The position numbers and the translations under genes were made by a program. From CALITV01 sp964415795 (lineage in GTDB: Bacteria > UBP6 > UBA1177 > JAKLFG01): a stretch of 34,894 bases of DNA. Of the stretch, positions 15,105-22,866 are shown in pieces; positions within the stretch are counted from its first letter, which is position 1; each line of letters opens with the position of its first letter. The notes beneath the pieces are model-generated. The model saw nothing but the letters and a program-made list of their open reading frames with translations. It was not told where the DNA came from and searched no databases. The stretch spans positions 1-34,894 of the forward strand of contig CAYQBN010000020.1 in the NCBI GenBank assembly GCA_964415795.1, in the 5' to 3' direction.

Positions 15105-17015
15105 CTAGAGTATCCCTCCCTTGGAACGGATGATCTCTTCGGTTTCCTTGTTGCCGCAGGCGAGACCTTTCTTGAAGAAGAGCTTAACGCTCGGATGGGA
15201 GCGATATTGATTGAGATGCGATATGACGATGTCCTTGACCTCCCGAAACTGGTCGCGCTTGAGGAGTGGTCCGGAGAGCTTTAGAACCTTTTCGATTCGG
15301 GGAAGGACTTCGTCGAAGTTTTCTGGCCTCACCAACGGAATGAACAGAGAGAGTTCTTCTTTCGGCAGTTTCTCGAAGTTAGGGTCATCTATGAACTTGA
15401 CGATATGGCGGACGATGGGGGTGGTCGTATCCACGGTACCGATTACCTTGAGCACTTCGCCGCGTACCATTTGATTGCGTGAGAAGAGAAGGACCGCGAT
15501 GAGGTCATAGAGGTCTTGGCGTTGTTCCTTGACGATCTTTTGAAGGTAAAGCGCTACTTCGGAGGGCTCTAGTTTCGTGAGGTTCGACTCAGCGAGAAGA
15601 CGGTTGATGACCGATTTCACTTGAGAGTTGCGCAGAGTGAGCAGTTTGTCCACCGAAAGGAGGCGAACCTCCTTCTCGGGGCTGAACACCGCCTTTTCGA
15701 GCGCCGGGAGCGCCTCTTCGACCGAGTAAGTAAGCAATATCTCGACCGCCTCGAGGCGCACCTTCTTTTCGGGATGATTGACAACGGGACGAAGGAGCGG
15801 GACGACCGCCGGGTTGTTCATTCCCTTGAGCACCGTGAGCGCATTACGGATCACCTGCCAATCATGGTGTGCAAGACACGGTTTGACCATCTCGGGATTC
15901 TTGATCGCCTGCCCCAGTTTCTCGAGCGCCGGCACTCGTATCTCGGTGGTTTGAAGAGCCGAGAGATGTTCGATGATGAAGGGGAAGAGGTTTTGCGGGA
16001 CGAGAGCGAGGAATTCGCCGAGGTAGGGGAACTGTTCAGGCGGGAAACTGTCGGCCGACTTGAAGAGGCGGCGAAGGAACTCTTCGTTGGCGATGTCGGC
16101 GATACCGTTCTTTATCTTGAGATAGAACTCTTCGTTCGTGGAACGGAACTGGGCGCCGATCTTGAGGAGCGTCTTGAGGAAGAGGACCGCCTCTTTGACG
16201 GCCCCGAACATGAGTAGTCGTTCCCACAACTGTGCGGCTGTTTCCATGAGGTCTTCCCGTACCACCGGGTCGGTTCCCTCGATGAGTTTTGCCGAAAGAC
16301 TTCTGAGAAAACGGGTGGTGATGGCTGCCTCGTCATATTTCTGAAGTTGGTCAGCAAAGAATTTTCTTTCGTCCTCTTCAATGATATAGGTCTCTTTGTC
16401 CTGTTGAAAAGGAAGTTCTTGATCGGTAAATGTCTCCGGTATGAGATCACGACCACGGGTATTGCTGGCATTGAGGTCGTAGCCTTGTTCGAAATCATCG
16501 TATTCGAACGGCTCTGATTCGACGAGTTCTTCCTCGGTCACATAGCCGATGTGTTCGAAGTTGGCGTCCCAAAGGAGCGTTGCTATGTCATAGTCTTCGC
16601 TTGCATACACGGTCACCTTGGCGAGGATGTTGAAGAAGGTGAGAATCTCTTCGTAGGTGATTCCCTTGGCAAAGTAGATCTCGCGAATGCCGTCGTTGAA
16701 AAGAATATAGACGACCTCTTGGTCTTCGAGCGCCGATTCGACCGGCTTTTTCATGAAAACGAATCCAGTCTTCTTGATGCGGAAGGGGATGACCGGTATC
16801 TCGGTGAGCATGAGATCGACCTTGACCTTGAACTCGTCGGCGAACTTCTTGAACATCGGGTTGTTGATAGGGTAGAGCTTGTAACCTTTGAGTACCTTGT
16901 GGAAAAGGGTGACGATTTCTGAAGCTTGTCCTCGGAGATGTTCCTTCGATTCGTCCATCTCGAAGTGAGATCGGAAGAAGTCGACGAGATTCTGTTTATT
17001 GGGTGCTTCATCCAT
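15105..17015 (-). CDS. HEAT-repeat protein, unknown function, first gene of an operon with the HD-domain protein
   Basis: A 636-residue, charged, soluble protein without signal peptide or membrane helix. Residues 32-133 form an alpha/beta domain that looks homologous to the N-terminus of the following HD-domain protein. An acidic linker follows (about 150-215). From about 290 to 560 the chain is helical with HEAT-like repeats, for example NPAVVPLLRPVVNHPEKKVRLEAVEIL and EALPALEKAVFSPEKEVRLLSVDKL, built on hydrophobic helix pairs. HEAT arrays bind proteins, so this is likely the adaptor half of a two-protein unit. Its TAG stop abuts the ATG of the HD gene, and a good promoter lies 33 bases upstream of the start. 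I do not recognise the full-length protein; similar HEAT plus HD-GYP pairings may exist in deltaproteobacteria, but I cannot verify that here. Confidence 0.72.
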   Translation of the reverse strand: MDEAPNKQNLVDFFRSHFEMDESKEHLRGQASEIVTLFHKVLKGYKLYPINNPMFKKFADEFKVKVDLMLTEIPVIPFRIKKTGFVFMKKPVESALEDQEVVYILFNDGIREIYFAKGITYEEILTFFNILAKVTVYASEDYDIATLLWDANFEHIGYVTEEELVESEPFEYDDFEQGYDLNASNTRGRDLIPETFTDQELPFQQDKETYIIEEDERKFFADQLQKYDEAAITTRFLRSLSAKLIEGTDPVVREDLMETAAQLWERLLMFGAVKEAVLFLKTLLKIGAQFRSTNEEFYLKIKNGIADIANEEFLRRLFKSADSFPPEQFPYLGEFLALVPQNLFPFIIEHLSALQTTEIRVPALEKLGQAIKNPEMVKPCLAHHDWQVIRNALTVLKGMNNPAVVPLLRPVVNHPEKKVRLEAVEILLTYSVEEALPALEKAVFSPEKEVRLLSVDKLLTLRNSQVKSVINRLLAESNLTKLEPSEVALYLQKIVKEQRQDLYDLIAVLLFSRNQMVRGEVLKVIGTVDTTTPIVRHIVKFIDDPNFEKLPKEELSLFIPLVRPENFDEVLPRIEKVLKLSGPLLKRDQFREVKDIVISHLNQYRSHPSVKLFFKKGLACGNKETEEIIRSKGGIL

Positions 17016-17047
17016 GTGACTGACCCGATAAAAAGGAAAACAAAATG

Positions 17048-17075
17048 ATTATAGTCTCACGCCAGCTGATTTCAA
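17048..17075 (-). promoter_or_regulatory. Probable sigma-70-type promoter of the HEAT-HD operon
   Basis: On the reverse strand, TTGAAA (17070-17075) and a perfect TATAAT (17048-17053) are separated by 16 bases. Transcription would start near 17041, giving a leader of about 25 bases before the ATG at 17015. This is among the best vegetative promoter matches in the window. Confidence 0.6.
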
Positions 17076-17168
17076 GAAAAGGTTTTTATGGTGATGATGT
17101 TAACAACTTTCTGATTTCGTTCGGGAAAAAAGATTGGTGGTGACGGTGCTTGAGAATGGCCGTTTTAC

Positions 17169-17188
17169 GATGTCCTTCCCGGGACATC
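17169..17188. other. Small inverted repeat (hairpin) upstream of the terminator-like element
   Basis: Perfect 7-base arms GATGTCC (17169-17175) and GGACATC (17182-17188) flank a 6-base loop in the 233-base gap between the HEAT gene and putP. It has no T-run on either side. It lies 23 bases before the stronger hairpin at 17212-17242, so the two could be parts of one small plus-strand transcript or of the putP 3' untranslated region. The rest of the gap shows only the HEAT-HD promoter. Confidence 0.4.
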
Positions 17189-17211
17189 TTGTTCGTTCTG
17201 TCCACCTCTCG

Positions 17212-17250
17212 TTCCTCCCCGGCGTTTTCCGTCGGGGAGGAATGTTTTTT
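17212..17250 (+). terminator. Intrinsic-terminator-like hairpin, plus-strand orientation, next to the putP stop codon
   Basis: Arms 17212-17224 (TTCCTCCCCGGCG) and 17230-17242 (CGTCGGGGAGGAA) pair over 13 positions with one G-T pair and a 5-base loop, followed on the plus strand by T6 at 17245-17250. On the minus strand the same stem begins 6 bases after the putP stop codon but has no U-run behind it. So it could act as the 3' end of putP, yet its sequence is that of a plus-strand terminator, and no plus-strand gene is visible upstream. Confidence 0.65.
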
Positions 17251-18676
17251 ACACCTGTTTCTGAGACGACCGGAAGGAGATTCCCACAACGGCGATGAGG
17301 GCGAGGACGAAGCTCACGAGCCGCGCCGTTACGGCGGCGTCGAGTACTGGGATGCTTGACCAGATGACCGTGGTGAGGGCGCCGGTGAGCATGCCGGCGA
17401 TCACGGCGGGTCCGGTCGTGCGTTTCCAGAGAAGGGTGAGCAGTATCGCGGGGCCGAACGAGGAGCCGAGACCCGACCACGCATAGGAGACCATAGCGAA
17501 TATCAGTTTGTCGGAGGTGAGTGCCAGTACCATCCCGGCAACGCCGACGGCGAGCGTGATGAGGCGCGAGAAGGCGACCATCGCGCGATCGGAAAGTTCC
17601 CTCTTGAGCGTCTTGCGATAGAAATCTTCGATGACCGCCGAGGAGATGACGAGCAGTTGGCTGTCGGCGGTGGACATCATCGCCGCGATGGCGCCCGAGA
17701 TGAGGATGCCGGCGAACCATCCGGGGAAAAGTTCGGTCGCGAGCGCCGGCATGACCCGTTCACGGTCGCCGTAGAACCCAGCGCCGTTGTGGAGGGCAAG
17801 CGCGGCGAGCCCGATGAGCATCGCGCCAGCGAAGGCTGGAACCGCCCACGCGAACGCGATGTGACGGCCCATCGTTATCTCCTGAGGCGAACGGATCGCC
17901 ATGAATTTTGTGAGTAGGTGCGGTTGCCCCATGTAGCCGAGTCCCCACGAGAGGCCGCCGATGATCGCTGCCGCGCCGGCCCACCCGGTCTTGCCGCCGG
18001 TGAGGCTTGCCACAGTCCCAGCGTTCGCAAGGGCGTCGCCGAGTGAAAGGCCCTGTGCCGATATCTCGAAGAGTGCGACGATCGGAAGGACCACGAGCGT
18101 CGTTATCATAAGGATTGCCTGCACGAGGTCAGTCCAGACGACCGCGAGGAAACCGCCCATCATTGTGTAGAGCACGAGTACTGCAGCACCAATCACGATT
18201 CCCCAGAAGTTTGGTATTCCAAAGGTGACGTTGAGCACCTTTCCCGCACCGTTCATCTGTGCTGAAAGGTAGAAGGTGAAGAAGAAGACGATGATGAGCA
18301 TCGCTATCGACCGGATAGGACGCGCATGATTGCCGAACCGCTGTGCAAGGTATTCAGGGAGTGTGATGGCGTTACATCGTTCAGTATCGATGCGCAGTTT
18401 CTCGGCGATCACATACCACGAGAACATAATGCCGGCGACACAGCCGACTGCCGTCCACACCTCGATAAGCCCGACTGCAAGCGCTGCTCCGGGCAGGCCG
18501 AGCAGAAGCCACGCCGACTCGCCACTCGTCCGCTCCGAAAAGGCGGTGAGCCATGGGCCGAGCCGTCGGCCTCCGAGGTAGTAATCGGTCGTCGAATGAT
18601 TCATGCTCCATGTGATCGCGCCGATCGCGAGCATGAGCACGAGGTAGAGGCCAAGTCCGATGAAGAGCGAAGTCAT
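17249..18676 (-). CDS. putP: Sodium/solute symporter, PutP (sodium/proline) type
   Basis: A 475-residue inner-membrane transporter of the SSS family, which uses the sodium gradient to import a solute, probably proline. About twelve or thirteen hydrophobic segments span the chain. The N-terminus has the PutP hallmark DYYLGGRRLGPWLTAFSERTS followed by WLLLGLPGAA, the region around the sodium and proline sites in PutP, and ALPEYL-like TLPEYLAQRFG comes near residue 105. The frame stays open upstream to 18964, but I chose the ATG at 18676. It has an AGGGGGAG ribosome site and starts directly before the first membrane helix, while the upstream extension is rich in Pro, Arg and Ser and crosses into the divergent kinase gene. 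The stop codon lies inside the T-run of the hairpin at 17212-17250. A prolyl peptidase lies elsewhere in the window, which fits proline use but does not prove it. Confidence 0.9.
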   Translation of the reverse strand: MTSLFIGLGLYLVLMLAIGAITWSMNHSTTDYYLGGRRLGPWLTAFSERTSGESAWLLLGLPGAALAVGLIEVWTAVGCVAGIMFSWYVIAEKLRIDTERCNAITLPEYLAQRFGNHARPIRSIAMLIIVFFFTFYLSAQMNGAGKVLNVTFGIPNFWGIVIGAAVLVLYTMMGGFLAVVWTDLVQAILMITTLVVLPIVALFEISAQGLSLGDALANAGTVASLTGGKTGWAGAAAIIGGLSWGLGYMGQPHLLTKFMAIRSPQEITMGRHIAFAWAVPAFAGAMLIGLAALALHNGAGFYGDRERVMPALATELFPGWFAGILISGAIAAMMSTADSQLLVISSAVIEDFYRKTLKRELSDRAMVAFSRLITLAVGVAGMVLALTSDKLIFAMVSYAWSGLGSSFGPAILLTLLWKRTTGPAVIAGMLTGALTTVIWSSIPVLDAAVTARLVSFVLALIAVVGISFRSSQKQV

Positions 18677-18772
18677 GGTTCTCCCCCTTAGTAGAGACCG
18701 TACTGATTCTCTCAGTGAACGGTAAAGTATCCCCATAATCAAGTCAAGATAGAGAGGTGGCATTTTGAAAAA

Positions 18773-18800
18773 TTGCCTTCCCTTTTTTATTTTGGATAAA
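18773..18800 (+). promoter_or_regulatory. Possible promoter of the WD40 kinase gene
   Basis: In the 158-base gap between divergent putP and the kinase gene, TTGCCT (18773-18778) and GATAAA (18795-18800) are separated by 16 bases; each matches the sigma-70 consensus at four of six positions. A TTGAAA at 18765-18770 is an alternative -35 but lacks a good partner. Several AT-rich stretches make the choice uncertain. The putP promoter must lie in the same gap; I see only a TTGACT (reverse of 18742-18747) without a convincing -10. Confidence 0.3.
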
Positions 18801-18834
18801 GTAATCCAACGGATACCGGGGGAAACAGGGTACG

Positions 18835-21800
18835 ATGGCGAATGACGATCGGTTAGATCCGCAGGGGGGGAAGACGGTACTCGAGTCGTCCGATCCGGGC
18901 GATACCCTCGATCTTGGGGAAGAGGAGGGCGATGTTTCTGAACCAGAAGTGACGCCCGAAGCACTGGGGCGTTACGAGGTGCGCCGCGAGATTGCGAGCG
19001 GCGGCATTGGGCGTATTATGCTCGCCTTCGACCGTCATGTCGGGCGGCCGGTTGCGCTCAAGGAAATTTTGCCGCATCTGTTACCAGACAAGGATTCGCG
19101 AGGTCGAACGCCCAAGAGCCCGTCGCGAATGGTGAAGGCGCGTTTCTTGCGCGAGGCGCGGGTCACCGGTCAACTCGAGCACCCTGCCATCGTGCCGGTC
19201 TATGAGATCGGTCGTCACCCGGACGGGACCTACTATTATACGATGCGGCTCGTCGATGGGAAAACGCTTGCGCAGGCTATTGCCGAGAGCCTCGACCTCA
19301 CCGAACGGCTTGCCCTTCTTCCGCACTTTTACAACCTTTGTAATGCCATCGCCTATGCCCACAGCCGTGGTGTGCTTCACCGCGATATTAAGCCGGAGAA
19401 TGTGATGATTGGTCCGTTCGGCGAGACGGTAGTGCTCGATTGGGGGCTTGCCAAGGTGCGCGGCGAGCGCGACCATGGCGCGAGACACCTCGAGCGGAGC
19501 CTCTCGATCATAAAGGAAGGGGAAGCAGGGGAGAAGACCATGAGTGGGCGTGTTGTCGGAACGCCGGCGTACATGCCGCCCGAGCAGGCACGAGGAGAGA
19601 TCGAGCGCCTCGATGAGCGCTCTGATGTATATGCACTTGGTGCAGTGCTTTATGAGATGCTGACCGGTAAACGCCCATTTGAAGGAAAGACCTCTTATGA
19701 GATACTGGAGAAGGTGATCAACGAGAAACCGATACCGATACTCCTACGGGAACCGCGTGCACCAGTTGAACTGGTTGCCATCGCCGAACGGGCGATGCGA
19801 AAACAGCAAGGAGAGCGTTACGCAACGGTTGCCGAGATGACCCAAGACATCAACAACTATCTTGCCGGTCGCCGCGTAAGTGCTTACCGCTATTCGTTCT
19901 GGGAATTGGTGAGAAAATTCTTCTATACCAATCGAACCATCGCAGTTACCGGGATTGTAGCATTTCTTCTTACCCTTCTGGGAGCGATGCTGGTGTATCG
20001 TGAATACCTCCACGCACAGGAATCGCTTGCGGTGAGCCGCTCTTTTCTCTTTGCCGAGCGATCGCGCGAATACGAGAAGGCGAAAAATCGTGGTGCTTCG
20101 GCAGTGCTTGCTGCTGCGGCGCTCCTGCATAATCCGGTGGTTGCACACCATTTTACTCTTCCCGGTGTCGAAAAGAGGCATCCTGAAATGTTCTCCCTCT
20201 ACGCCGACATCCGCTCGCGCCTCTATCAAACAGAACTTGGGCTCGGTGCTCAGTTTAAAGGGTCTGTTGCAAGTGCTGGAACGGTATGGGCTGTGGCGGT
20301 CTCACCCGACGAACGGCTGGTAGCAGCGGGAGGACACGCGAAAGGAGAACGGGTCATTCGACTCTACGATCGCGACTCGGGAGCAGTGCGTGGTGAATTA
20401 AAAGGGATCACCGGCAATGTCTATGCACTCGCCTTTTCGCCTGACGGATCTCTTCTTGCGGCGGCGACGCAGGAACCGCGGGTTCTCCTGTGGGAGATTG
20501 GATCTTGTCAACAGAAAAAGCCGCTTTCCGGTCCCACGGCGGCTTTGTTTGGTGTTTCGTTCTCGCCCGACGGGAAAAAGATCGCTGCTGCCGGTCTCGA
20601 CGGGTATCTCCGGGTGTGGGATACCCTGAGTGGCGATCTGCTCGTTGAAACCGAAGCGCACCGGGAAGGGGCGCTTGCCGTGGCGTTTTCTCCCGATGAA
20701 ACGATGATCGCCTCGGGGGGGTGGGATAAGCGGGTTGTTCTCTGGGATTCCGGGAAGGGACGCCTTGCTCGGGTCGTTGGAGAGCATCGAGATGCCGTTT
20801 CGGCACTCGCCTTTTCTCCTGACGGGCGGCGTCTCGTCTCGGGGGGGCACGACCGTACGATGGCGTTTTGGAATCTCGTGACGGAGGAACAGCGGGTAAT
20901 TCACGGCCATGTGGGGCCAATTACGGCGCTCTCTTATACAAGTGACGGGCGTTACCTCGCCTCTGCTGGTGATGATACCGCAGTGAAGCTTTGGGATCCC
21001 GCGACCGGGGAACTCCTTCTGCGGGTCGAAGGGCATCGAAAGACGGTAGCGACGGCGGTCCTCCACGGTCTCCGTTTTCTCGTCACCGGCGGTAACGATC
21101 GTCTGGTCAAGTTCTGGGAATTGGTCTCGGGGCGGGAAACGATCGTGTATAGGGGGCACACTGCCCCGGTCTCGGCGGCAGCGTTATTGCCGGGAACGAC
21201 GCTTCTTCTTTCGATTGCCGAGGATAGCGCGCTCCGTTTTTGGGATGTGGCGAACGGACTTGAGATATTACAACTCGAGACGCACCCGGGGCCGCGGGCA
21301 CTCGCAGTATCACCGCGCGGTACCTTCATCGCCGTCGGCGGCTGGGACCGGCGTATCCGGGTGTGGCGAAGTGGAGAAATCGCCCCCGCTGCAGATCTCA
21401 AGGGTCATACCGATACGGTGAGGGCTCTTTCTTTCTCGCCCGATGAGACCATCCTTCTTTCGACGGGGGACGATTCAACGACGCGTCTCTGGAGACCGTC
21501 GGGAGAGGTAACTGCTTCGCAGGTAAGTGGTCACTATGGACCGGTGCTTTCGGCAACCTTCCTCGGTGATGGAAGCTGGTATGCAACCGGTGGTGTCGAC
21601 GGAATGGTGCTTCTCCGCGAAACGGCCTCGGGAAAAGAGATCGGGCGGATTGAGTCAGCGGGAGCAGTCCGTGCGCTCGTTTCGGTGCCGAGAGACGACA
21701 CCCTCATCGTCGCCGGGGAATCTTCGGAAATATTGTTCTATAGTACGCACGAGCAGGGACTCCGGAAGCGGATAGATGTCGGTGAGCGCGGTGTTATGGG

Positions 21801-22128
21801 GCTTGCTCTGTCGCCGGATGGTGCCACCCTCGTTGCCGTCTGTGAAAGTGGTGCGGTTCGCCTTTTCTCAACAGCCGACGGCAGACCGCGTCTGGTGCTC
21901 GAAACGGTTGGCGGGCGAACGGTACTTTTCGGTCCGACGGGAGAACACCTTATTGTCTCTGATGGAACATCTTTGAGACGGTATCCGGCGGTATCTCTTG
22001 TCTTTGGCGACGATCCGGAGATGTTTTTCTCTCGGATCCAGTGTACTACCGGCCTGCGCTTGTCGGACACCGGCGTTGAGCCGCTGGATGAGCCGTGTGA
22101 CACATTCCCCACGGCGGTTCAGAAGTAA
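18835..22128 (+). CDS. Membrane Ser/Thr protein kinase with fourteen WD40 repeats
   Basis: A 1097-residue Hanks-type kinase. After an acidic N-terminus (1-45), the kinase domain (47-345) has the nucleotide loop IASGGIGRI, VALKE with K76, HRDIKPEN with catalytic D184, DWG (202-204) in place of DFG, and GTPAYMPPEQA. DWG is common in bacterial kinases of this type. One membrane helix follows (about 369-387), then a helical stalk (390-475), then fourteen repeats of about 41 residues. These carry SPDG-type turns and VRLW/LRVWD-type ends, enough for two seven-bladed propellers. With the kinase inside, the propellers would be extracytoplasmic and probably act as a ligand- or protein-binding sensor. 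The ATG at 18835 has only a weak GGGGG site. The gene's 3' end overlaps the convergent outer-membrane-like gene by 10 bases. Targets are unknown. Confidence 0.93.
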   Translation: MANDDRLDPQGGKTVLESSDPGDTLDLGEEEGDVSEPEVTPEALGRYEVRREIASGGIGRIMLAFDRHVGRPVALKEILPHLLPDKDSRGRTPKSPSRMVKARFLREARVTGQLEHPAIVPVYEIGRHPDGTYYYTMRLVDGKTLAQAIAESLDLTERLALLPHFYNLCNAIAYAHSRGVLHRDIKPENVMIGPFGETVVLDWGLAKVRGERDHGARHLERSLSIIKEGEAGEKTMSGRVVGTPAYMPPEQARGEIERLDERSDVYALGAVLYEMLTGKRPFEGKTSYEILEKVINEKPIPILLREPRAPVELVAIAERAMRKQQGERYATVAEMTQDINNYLAGRRVSAYRYSFWELVRKFFYTNRTIAVTGIVAFLLTLLGAMLVYREYLHAQESLAVSRSFLFAERSREYEKAKNRGASAVLAAAALLHNPVVAHHFTLPGVEKRHPEMFSLYADIRSRLYQTELGLGAQFKGSVASAGTVWAVAVSPDERLVAAGGHAKGERVIRLYDRDSGAVRGELKGITGNVYALAFSPDGSLLAAATQEPRVLLWEIGSCQQKKPLSGPTAALFGVSFSPDGKKIAAAGLDGYLRVWDTLSGDLLVETEAHREGALAVAFSPDETMIASGGWDKRVVLWDSGKGRLARVVGEHRDAVSALAFSPDGRRLVSGGHDRTMAFWNLVTEEQRVIHGHVGPITALSYTSDGRYLASAGDDTAVKLWDPATGELLLRVEGHRKTVATAVLHGLRFLVTGGNDRLVKFWELVSGRETIVYRGHTAPVSAAALLPGTTLLLSIAEDSALRFWDVANGLEILQLETHPGPRALAVSPRGTFIAVGGWDRRIRVWRSGEIAPAADLKGHTDTVRALSFSPDETILLSTGDDSTTRLWRPSGEVTASQVSGHYGPVLSATFLGDGSWYATGGVDGMVLLRETASGKEIGRIESAGAVRALVSVPRDDTLIVAGESSEILFYSTHEQGLRKRIDVGERGVMGLALSPDGATLVAVCESGAVRLFSTADGRPRLVLETVGGRTVLFGPTGEHLIVSDGTSLRRYPAVSLVFGDDPEMFFSRIQCTTGLRLSDTGVEPLDEPCDTFPTAVQK

Positions 22129-22835
22129 AAGTTAACCCCGATTCCTCCGAAGAGCGAGGTGTCGAAATCGACGGGATCATAATCGTTTGGCACATGGTAC
22201 TCGAACACCGCCGAAAGAGCCCACACATCGTCTGCGCGCCAATCGGCACCGATGAATGGCGATACGAGGACCGGGCCGAACATTCCGACACCGGCGTGAA
22301 GGTGAAGTTCAGGGATCGGATAAGCGCCGATCCAGAACTTGGTGGTGTGGTAGGGGGGAGAGGGATCGCCGACCGAGGCACCGACATAGGCGAGGTCCTG
22401 GGGACCCAATTTGAGTGTCGCATGGGGCCATGGCCACAGAACGGCTCCTTCTTCGTCTTTACCGCCGAGGGCGCCGAGGCCGAGCGTTATCTCGCCGTTC
22501 TTCCAGAGAAAGGAGCCAGCAAGCAGCGCCCCGCCAAGGTTGAGCACCTCGCGCCGGTCTATCGGTTCTCCCTTGCCCGTTTCGAGGTTCACACGATAGC
22601 GTTCGGTGCGGTTGACATAGCCGAGAGCAGCACCGATCTGAAAGTGTTCGGTAAGTCGGTTCTTATACCGGGCAGTAGCGACACGGTAGTCGTAGATGTG
22701 GAGCGTTTCGCAGGCGGTTAGACCGTATACTCCTACGCCACCGGCTATCTCCACCGATTGTTTGTCTGTTTCTGGATTCGGCGCGGCGTAACTTACCGCA
22801 CAGAGAAGCGCCAAGACGATGACGATGCGTCGCAA
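22119..22835 (-). CDS. Predicted secreted outer-membrane beta-barrel protein, unknown function
   Basis: A 238-residue protein with a clear signal peptide, MRRIVIVLALLCAVSYA, cut before APN. The rest alternates polar and hydrophobic residues with many Gly and aromatic residues (for example FQIGAALGYV, LHAGVGMFGPVLVSPFIGADW) and ends GGIGVNFYF. A terminal Phe preceded by alternating hydrophobic residues is the usual outer-membrane insertion signal. I place the start at TTG 22835 because GGGGAGG lies five bases upstream and the signal peptide begins there. The in-frame ATG at 22940 lies inside trmFO and would put 35 unlikely residues in front. It is the last gene of the cmk-trmFO run, 31 bases after trmFO. 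Its stop overlaps the end of the convergent kinase gene by 10 bases. I recognise no specific family. Confidence 0.75.
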   Translation of the reverse strand: MRRIVIVLALLCAVSYAAPNPETDKQSVEIAGGVGVYGLTACETLHIYDYRVATARYKNRLTEHFQIGAALGYVNRTERYRVNLETGKGEPIDRREVLNLGGALLAGSFLWKNGEITLGLGALGGKDEEGAVLWPWPHATLKLGPQDLAYVGASVGDPSPPYHTTKFWIGAYPIPELHLHAGVGMFGPVLVSPFIGADWRADDVWALSAVFEYHVPNDYDPVDFDTSLFGGIGVNFYF

Positions 22836-22866
22836 GAGAGCCTCCCCTGATATGAAAACCAGCGTA

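Noticed and set aside
18677..18964. N-terminal extension of the putP product to an upstream ATG
   Set aside because: It crosses the divergent promoter region and the start of the kinase gene, and has a composition unlike a transporter N-terminus; the ATG at 18676 has a strong ribosome site.
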